A DNA stretch of 10,451 nt from an uncultured Collinsella sp. (GTDB lineage Bacteria > Actinomycetota > Coriobacteriia > Coriobacteriales > Coriobacteriaceae): assembly GCA_900553215.1 (NCBI GenBank), contig USCJ01000040.1:1-10451 (forward strand), read 5' to 3'. The notes beneath the pieces were generated by a model, which was not told where the DNA came from, made no database searches, and saw nothing but the letters and a program-made list of their open reading frames with translations. Position numbers and translations under genes: made by a program. Shown piece by piece: positions 6,079 to 10,451 of this stretch. Every line of letters begins with the position of its first letter. Position 1 is the stretch's first letter.

Positions 6079-7392
6079 ATGAAGCTCACTATAGAATCGA
6101 TGACCTACGGCGCCGACGGGCTGGCGCACGCCGACAACGGCAAGGCCGTCTTTGTGCAGGGCGCCGTGGCAGGCGACACCGTTGAAGCCGAGGTCGTACA
6201 GGACGGTAAGTCGTTCATGCGCGCCCGCACCACCGAGATTCTGGAGCCGAGCCTCGATCGCATCCAGCCTCCCTGCCCCTTCGTTGGCATTTGCGGCGGC
6301 TGCTCGTGGGGCAATCTCTCACGCACGGCACAGCTTGCCGCCAAAGAGCAAAATCTGCGCTCCACGCTCGAGCGCATCGGCAAGTTCGCTCCTGAGCAGG
6401 TCGATAAGTTGGTGCAGCCCATCTGCCACACCAAGGACGACTGGGGCTACCGCAATAAAATCGAGCTCGAACCGACCGTCGTCAACGGTCGCGTGCGTCT
6501 TGGCATGCACGGTGTCGACCCCAGCAAAATCGTAACCGTCGATGCGTGCCCGCTGTTCGATAAGCGTTTTCCCAAGGCGCTCAAATCGGTCGTCGGCGCA
6601 CTCAACTATCTAAGCGGCAGCCATGACTTGGGACTCGAACGCGTGGGCATTCGCGCATCGCGCCGCACCAAGGCGCTCGAGGTCGCACTCTGGACGCCCA
6701 CAGGCTCTTTTCCGCGCTCGCAAGTCTCCCGCGTGCTGGCGGACGCCGCTCATCCCACGAGCATCGTGCGCGTGATGAGCAGGGGCGAGAAGAAGGCCCG
6801 CCGTGTCTCCAAGGTCGAAATGCTCGCCGGCGAGGGCTCGTGGACCGAGAACATCGCCGAGGGCCAGATGCGCTTGTCTGCCCCGTCGTTTTTCCAAGTC
6901 AACACCAAGGGCGCCGAGATTTTGATTGATCTCGTTATGGACGCCCTCGACCCGCAGGAAGACGAGCTTGCCGTGGACCTGTACTGCGGCGCCGGAACCT
7001 TTACCCTGCCGCTCGCCCGCCGCTGCGACTTCGTCGCCGCCGTCGAGGCCTACGGCCCGGCCGTGCGCGACCTGCGCCGTAACCTGGAGATCAACAAGCT
7101 TGATAACGTCGACGTCATTGGCGGAGACGCGGTGCGCGAGTTCCCCGACCAGGATGCCGACGTCTTGGTGGTCGACCCGCCGCGCGCAGGCCTCGCCCCC
7201 GAGGCGATCGACCTTATCGCCAGCACGAGTGCTCGCGATGTCGCCTACGTGAGCTGCGACCCGGCCACCCTGGCGCGCGATCTCAAACGCTTTGTCGAAG
7301 AAGGCACCTTCTCCCCCGTAAAGATCACGCCAGTCGACCTGTTCCCACAAACCTTCCACTGCGAGACCGTCGTCCACCTTAGGCGCAACTAG
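6079..7392 (+). CDS. rlmD: 23S rRNA (uracil-C5)-methyltransferase, RlmD/RumA family
   Basis: Transfers a methyl group from S-adenosylmethionine to C5 of a uracil in RNA, most likely U1939 of 23S rRNA. The 437-residue protein has an N-terminal TRAM domain (about 1-60), four cysteines placed for a 4Fe-4S cluster (Cys66, Cys72, Cys75 and Cys157), FFQVN (271-275), the SAM loop YCGAGTFTLPLA (302-313), DPPRAGL (366-372), the catalytic Cys393 in YVSCDPATLARD and a C-terminal CETVVHL with the conserved Glu429. The frame opens at ATG 6043, but ATG 6079 starts right at the TRAM domain and has AGG/AGGG strings upstream, so I prefer it; neither site is strong. It follows the ppk1 terminator by 47 bp. Whether it is RlmD, RlmC-like or tRNA-directed TrmA-like cannot be settled from sequence alone; the Fe-S cysteines favour RumA/RlmD. 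Confidence 0.93.
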   Translation: MKLTIESMTYGADGLAHADNGKAVFVQGAVAGDTVEAEVVQDGKSFMRARTTEILEPSLDRIQPPCPFVGICGGCSWGNLSRTAQLAAKEQNLRSTLERIGKFAPEQVDKLVQPICHTKDDWGYRNKIELEPTVVNGRVRLGMHGVDPSKIVTVDACPLFDKRFPKALKSVVGALNYLSGSHDLGLERVGIRASRRTKALEVALWTPTGSFPRSQVSRVLADAAHPTSIVRVMSRGEKKARRVSKVEMLAGEGSWTENIAEGQMRLSAPSFFQVNTKGAEILIDLVMDALDPQEDELAVDLYCGAGTFTLPLARRCDFVAAVEAYGPAVRDLRRNLEINKLDNVDVIGGDAVREFPDQDADVLVVDPPRAGLAPEAIDLIASTSARDVAYVSCDPATLARDLKRFVEEGTFSPVKITPVDLFPQTFHCETVVHLRRN

Positions 7393-7433
7393 CCACTTAA
7401 TCATTGCTCAGAAAAATCATTGGGAAATCGAGC

Positions 7434-7462
7434 GTGGCAAGCGGAGGTCTTCGGGGTATAAG
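7434..7462 (+). promoter_or_regulatory. Putative promoter of the DJ-1/PfpI-maf operon
   Basis: GTGGCA (7434-7439, 4 of 6 to the -35 consensus) and TATAAG (7457-7462, 5 of 6 to the -10 consensus) are separated by 17 bp. Transcription would start near 7469, about 30 nt before the preferred ATG at 7499. No clear terminator of the preceding methyltransferase gene is visible, so readthrough is also possible. Confidence 0.5.
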
Positions 7463-7498
7463 ACGGCTAATTGTATGCCGCCTATGAAAGGAACCCTC

Positions 7499-8041
7499 AT
7501 GCCCAGCGTTGCCGTTCTCGCCGCCGATGGCTTTGAAACTATTGAATGCTTGACCATGGTCGATGTCATGCGTCGCGGCGGCGTGCGCGCCACCCTTGTC
7601 TCGATCATGCCCACGCGCGAGGTTGTGAGCTCGCTGCAGATTCCCGTGACCTGCGATGCACTCTTTGACGAAATCAACTTTGACGAGTACGACTGCGTCG
7701 TGCTGCCCGGCGGCCTGCCTGGAGCCACCAACTTGCGCGCAGACCAGCGCGTTTGCGATGTGGTCTGCGAGTTCGCCTCAACCAAGCACGTCGCAGCCAT
7801 CTGCGCCGCCCCGTTTATCCTAGGCGAGCTCGACCTACTCGAGGGGCGCCACGCCACGTGCTTCCCTGGCTTTGAGAAAAGCTTCCCCGAAGGCGCCTAT
7901 ACCGGCGAGAAGGTTACGCAAGACGGCAACATCATCACCGCCAGCGGCATGGCCCAGTCGCTCCCCTTTGCGCTTGAGCTGCTGCGCACGCTCGCCGGCG
8001 ACAAGGCCGTCGAGAAGGTCGCCGAGGGCATTCAGCTATGA
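7499..8041 (+). CDS. DJ-1/PfpI family protein
   Basis: A 180-residue single-domain protein of the DJ-1/ThiJ/PfpI superfamily, close in length to human DJ-1 and E. coli YajL. Visible: GFE with Glu13, VVLPGGLPGATNLR (67-80), the nucleophile-elbow AAICAAPFILG with Cys102, and His118 in GRHATCFPGFE. This Glu/Cys/His set matches the DJ-1/YajL branch. Members have been described as chaperones, glyoxalase/deglycase-like enzymes or oxidative stress sensors; the exact activity cannot be assigned. ATG 7499 is chosen because AAAGGAA (7487-7493) lies 5 nt upstream; in-frame ATGs at 7475 and 7484 lack such a site. The stop codon overlaps the maf start by 4 bp, so the two proteins are probably translationally coupled. 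Confidence 0.92.
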   Translation: MPSVAVLAADGFETIECLTMVDVMRRGGVRATLVSIMPTREVVSSLQIPVTCDALFDEINFDEYDCVVLPGGLPGATNLRADQRVCDVVCEFASTKHVAAICAAPFILGELDLLEGRHATCFPGFEKSFPEGAYTGEKVTQDGNIITASGMAQSLPFALELLRTLAGDKAVEKVAEGIQL

Positions 8042-8619
8042 TTTTGGCTTCGCAATCACCGCGCCGCATCGAGTTGATGCGCGAGGCGGGCTATGACATT
8101 CGCGTGATTCCCGCAGATATCGACGAAACGCCTTTTGATGGCGAGGCCCCGCTTACGCTCGTTGAACGCTTAGCACGCGCCAAAGCCGCCGCCGTTGCCG
8201 CCGAGCATGCCGAGCCCAACGAACTGACCGTCGCGGCCGATACTATTGTCACCTTCGATGGCAAGATTCTGGGCAAGCCGGCAACCGAGGACGAGGCGCG
8301 CACCATGCTCCGCGAGCTTTCGGGCCGCACGCACCAGGTCGCAACCGGCGTCTGCATCGTTAAGGCAGGCGACACGGCCGCTCCGCATGCCGCCGAGAGC
8401 CTGTCGTTTGTCGATGTGACCGACGTGACGTTCTATGAGCTTACCGAAGAGCAGATCGAGCGCTATGTTGCCTCCGGCGAACCCATGGACAAGGCCGGGG
8501 CCTACGGCATCCAAGGCACAGGCGGCCGCATGCTTGTGCACGATATTTCGGGTGACTTCTACAACGTGGTGGGCTTGCCCATCGCTCGCGTCGCACGCGC
8601 GATTCAAAAACTCTCGTAA
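8038..8619 (+). CDS. maf: Maf family nucleoside triphosphate pyrophosphatase
   Basis: Hydrolyses non-canonical or pyrimidine nucleoside triphosphates to monophosphate and pyrophosphate, a house-cleaning role; cytosolic. The 193-residue protein has the full family set: SQSPRR (5-10) near the N-terminus, AADTIV with catalytic Asp68, GKP (79-81), SGRTHQVATGV (95-105), GEPMDKAGAYGIQG (147-160) and GDFYNVVGLP (172-181). The SGRTH and DKAGAYGIQG motifs are those of the dTTP/UTP pyrophosphatase (YhdE-like) branch rather than the 7-methyl-GTP branch. Its ATG lies in an ATGA overlap with the preceding stop, with GAGGG about 9 nt upstream inside the DJ-1/PfpI gene. A hairpin follows the stop codon. Confidence 0.95.
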   Translation: MILASQSPRRIELMREAGYDIRVIPADIDETPFDGEAPLTLVERLARAKAAAVAAEHAEPNELTVAADTIVTFDGKILGKPATEDEARTMLRELSGRTHQVATGVCIVKAGDTAAPHAAESLSFVDVTDVTFYELTEEQIERYVASGEPMDKAGAYGIQGTGGRMLVHDISGDFYNVVGLPIARVARAIQKLS

Positions 8620-8627
8620 TTGCATCT

Positions 8628-8659
8628 GGCGCTGGTTATCCCCCAGCGCCTACAATTTT
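8628..8659 (+). terminator. Probable terminator after maf
   Basis: GGCGCTGG (8628-8635) and CCAGCGCC (8643-8650) form a perfect 8-bp stem with a 7-nt loop, 9 nt after the maf stop. It is followed by TACAATTTT, an interrupted U-tract, so termination may be partial. Confidence 0.55.
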
Positions 8660-8665
8660 GCCGTA

Positions 8666-8707
8666 CCGTACGGATCCCGACCGGGCATAAGGCCCGGCGG
8701 AAAACCG
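8666..8707 (+). other. Hairpin-rich leader before the P1 peptidase
   Basis: The leader holds a self-complementary CCGTACGG (8666-8673), a CCGGGC-ATAAG-GCCCGG hairpin (8681-8697) and a 3-bp CGG-AAAA-CCG hairpin (8698-8707), directly before the ribosome binding site AGGAG (8710-8714). I match it to no riboswitch class; it may only be a compact structured leader. Confidence 0.3.
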
Positions 8708-8719
8708 ATAGGAGAAAAC

Positions 8720-9124
8720 ATGGACACACTGCTCGAAGCCATCGATGTTTGCAATGTCGATGGCTTTTGCTTTGGCAACTATACGGACGAGGAGGCTGGC
8801 ACCGGCTGCACCGTAATCGTGGCGCCCGAGGGTGCCACCGGCGGCGTTGACGTTCGCGGTGGTGCTCCAGCATCGCGCGAAACCGACCTGCTGCGTCCCG
8901 AAAACACCGTCGATAAGGTCCACGCCGTCTGCCTTTCGGGCGGATCGGCCTTTGGCCTCGAGGCTGCAAGCGGCGTGGCCCGCGAACTCGAGAGCCGCGG
9001 CATTGGTCTGCCCGTCGGCCCCACGCAGGTGCCCATCGTGTGCTCCAGCTGCATCTTCGACCTCGCCTTTGGCGATCCCACCGTGCGCCCCGACATAGAG
9101 GCCGGCATCGCCGCCGTGCGCGAG
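8720..9124 (+). CDS. P1/DmpA family (S58) peptidase, N-terminal fragment cut at an assembly-like junction
   Basis: The first ~135 residues of a P1-family aminopeptidase/amidohydrolase (DmpA, L-aminopeptidase/D-esterase type). Visible: TGCTVIVAPEGATGGVDVRGGAP (read 28-50) followed by the RETDLL signature (53-58), CLSGGSAFGLEAASGV (71-86), VPIVCSSCIFDLAFGD (104-119) and RPDIEAG (123-129). Family members are usually 320-380 residues and self-cleave before a catalytic Ser or Thr in the second half, which is absent here. The frame stays open to 9658, but from about 9125 it only reads the antisense of the neighbouring phosphoesterase and has no P1 similarity. The start is sure: AGGAG sits 5 nt before the ATG. 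Alone this fragment could not be active; the native gene is probably intact elsewhere. Confidence 0.85.
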
Positions 9125-9583
9125 CAGCAGATGATATTTCATTTTTCCCTCCTGCCGCACGCCGTCCAGCCGGTTTTCCAGGATCTCTTTTTTGTCGTAA
9201 CTGCATCCGTACACCGCCGTCCTCTTCTCCGGGACTTCAACACACTCCGGCTCCGGCGACAGGAGCATTACCACGTTGTCTGCCCAGTCGAAACCGCGGT
9301 AAAAGCTCTCCCGCTTCACATAATCGTGGTTTCCGGCAATCAGCACGACGATCGTCTCCGGGATGGACGCAAAAAGATCGTTGATCTCTTTCAGTTCCCG
9401 CAGAAGCGGCTGGCGCTGAAACAGATCCCCCGCGATCAGCAGAAAGTCCGTCTTTTCCCGACCGGCCAGGCGGATGATCCGCCGGAAGCTCTCCCAGATG
9501 GCCTCCCCGCGCTCCTCGCTCCAGGGAAATCCCGCATCCGGCTGCATGCCAAGATGCACGTCCGCAATATGAATAAACCGCAT
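9107..9583 (-). CDS. SbcD/YhaO-type metallophosphoesterase, N-terminal fragment
   Basis: The first ~159 residues of a calcineurin-like DNA repair exonuclease (SbcD/Mre11/YhaO type). Metal-binding motifs in order: DVH (8-10), GDLF (52-55), GNHD (84-87) and AHGGD (155-159). The final GHxH motif and the C-terminal domain are missing. After Asp159 the frame continues to 8636 but only as the antisense of the P1 peptidase, so that part is not real. ATG 9583 starts the expected MRFIHIADVHLG and has AAAGGGG 9 nt upstream. The protein looks clostridial; sampled GC is about 60%. It is joined head-on to the peptidase fragment with no mobile element, which points to a chimeric contig. Confidence 0.85.
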
Positions 9584-9624
9584 AGGCGCATACCCCTTTC
9601 TGGATTCATTTTCTCTATTACTAC

Positions 9625-9688
9625 AATACGGACGTCAGGTGCACCAAATCCACATTAGATTCCACTGCACCCGGCATCCGTATTTTTT
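9625..9688 (+). other. Nested inverted repeat followed by T6 (terminator-like, orphan)
   Basis: AATACGGA (9625-9632) pairs with TCCGTATT (9677-9684), and inside it GGTGCA (9638-9643) pairs with TGCACC (9666-9671), separated by a 5x5 internal loop. Six T follow on the plus strand (9683-9688), so it looks like a rightward terminator. Both flanking genes are on the minus strand, so no gene here needs it. It may mark or lie near a second join between unrelated sequences. Confidence 0.45.
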
Positions 9689-9712
9689 AAGTTTCTATAT
9701 CACTTTTCGTAA

Positions 9713-10451
9713 TTACAGCTCGCAGTTGTTTACTGTTCTCGGGAACGGGATGACGTCGCGGATATTGCCCATTCCGGTCAGATACATGACGCATCTTTCA
9801 AATCCCAGTCCGAATCCTGCATGGTGGGTAGAACCATATTTTCTGAGGTCCAGATAGAATCCGTAATCTTCCTCAGCAAGTCCCAGCTCTTTCATACGGC
9901 CAAGCAGTTTCTCGTAGTCGTCCTCACGCTGGCTTCCGCCGATGATCTCTCCGATGCCAGGAACCAGACAGTCCATAGCGGCAACGGTCTTGTTGTCATC
10001 GTTCAGCTTCATGTAGAACGCTTTGATCTCCTTCGGATAATCTGTTACAAATACAGGTTTCTTAAAGATTTCTTCTGTAAGATAACGTTCATGCTCTGTC
10101 TGCAGATCGCATCCCCAGAATACTTTGTAGTCAAATTTATCGTTGTTCTTCTCCAGAAGCTCTACTGCTTCTGTGTAAGTAACATGACCAAACTCAGAAT
10201 TGATCACATGGTTCAGTCTGTCCAGAAGTCCCTTATCAACAAAAGAATTGAAGAAATTCATCTCTTCCGGTGCATTCTCCAGTACATAACGGATCACATA
10301 TTTCAGCATTGCCTCTGCAAGATCCATGTTGTCATTTAAATCTGCAAATGCGCATTCTGGCTCGATCATCCAGAACTCTGCCGCATGGCGGGTTGTGTTG
10401 GAATTCTCAGCGCGGAAGGTTGGTCCGAAAGTATAAACATTGCGGAATGCC
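9713..10451 (-). CDS. asnS: Asparaginyl-tRNA synthetase, C-terminal part
   Basis: Charges tRNA-Asn with asparagine; class II aminoacyl-tRNA synthetase, cytosolic. The window holds the last ~245 residues of a protein usually about 460 long; the 5' part runs off the right edge. Motif 2 is visible as [25 protein letters not shown] (about 10363-10435), with ENSNTTRH and the EFWM-E region typical of AsnRS, and motif 3 as GFGLGFER followed by the C-terminal [12 protein letters not shown]. The frame continues upstream of the Met at 10369, which is internal (EFWM). Codon use is AT-rich: 10021-10260 is about 38% GC, unlike everything to the left. It looks clostridial (Lachnospiraceae-like). It lies 129 bp upstream of the phosphoesterase start, but the two may come from different genomes. 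Confidence 0.96.
   Translation of the reverse strand, partial: AFRNVYTFGPTFRAENSNTTRHAAEFWMIEPECAFADLNDNMDLAEAMLKYVIRYVLENAPEEMNFFNSFVDKGLLDRLNHVINSEFGHVTYTEAVELLEKNNDKFDYKVFWGCDLQTEHERYLTEEIFKKPVFVTDYPKEIKAFYMKLNDDNKTVAAMDCLVPGIGEIIGGSQREDDYEKLLGRMKELGLAEEDYGFYLDLRKYGSTHHAGFGLGFERCVMYLTGMGNIRDVIPFPRTVNNCEL

Noticed and set aside
8661..8714. Guanidine, fluoride or preQ1 riboswitch in the peptidase leader
   Set aside because: None of the conserved loop or pseudoknot sequences of these classes is present.
8636..9106. Continuation of the phosphoesterase frame to 315 residues
   Set aside because: After the AHGGD motif the sequence is antisense P1 peptidase and lacks the expected GHxH motif.
9107..9583. 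Horizontal acquisition of a DNA repair gene by the host
   Set aside because: Both genes are cut mid-domain at one point with no integrase, repeat or att site; a chimeric contig explains it better.
9125..9658. Continuation of the P1 peptidase frame as a 300-residue fusion
   Set aside because: The residues lack P1 similarity and are the exact antisense of the phosphoesterase, so the open frame is accidental.

Overview
The first ~9.1 kb reads as a single chromosomal segment of a high-GC Coriobacteriia-type actinobacterium, most likely Collinsella. This rests on GC-rich codon use, AT-rich spacers and the flavour of the proteins; it is inference from memory, not a database hit. The last ~1.3 kb does not belong with it: it holds two protein fragments that look clostridial (Lachnospiraceae-like), and the window is probably a chimeric contig there.

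Layout. Positions 1-407 are an AT-rich spacer carrying a promoter module that points left, out of the window. On the minus strand follow a class I/II aminotransferase (494-1618, possibly ArcT-like) and, upstream of it, arginine deiminase arcA (1768-3009). A hairpin lies between the two genes and a terminator follows the aminotransferase. A divergent spacer of about 550 bp (3010-3562) separates arcA from polyphosphate kinase ppk1 (plus strand, 3563-5965), which ends at a strong terminator. Next on the plus strand come an RlmD/RumA-type 23S rRNA m5U methyltransferase (6079-7392), a DJ-1/PfpI protein (7499-8041) overlapping by 4 bp a Maf nucleotide pyrophosphatase (8038-8619), and the first third of a P1/DmpA (S58) peptidase (8720 to about 9124).

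At about 9107-9124 the peptidase runs, in aligned codon phase, into the antisense of an SbcD/YhaO-type metallophosphoesterase broken at about residue 159 (minus, 9107-9583). Beyond it lies the C-terminal half of asparaginyl-tRNA synthetase asnS (minus, 9713 to past 10451). Sampled GC is about 60% in the phosphoesterase fragment (9301-9540) and about 38% in asnS (10021-10260), so a second junction probably lies in 9584-9712.

The most interesting native signal is regulatory. A promoter block upstream of arcA (3092-3158) recurs at 2-68, with matching -10 and -35 positions and two direct GAACGG half-sites exactly 21 bp apart. A third 21-bp-spaced pair, in the opposite orientation, lies at 297-324, and a single GATACCGTTCAC site lies upstream of ppk1. 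This suggests a small regulon joining arginine catabolism, the unseen gene to the left and perhaps polyphosphate synthesis, under a factor I cannot name. I see no CRISPR array, tRNA, rRNA, insertion sequence or recognisable new enzymatic system.
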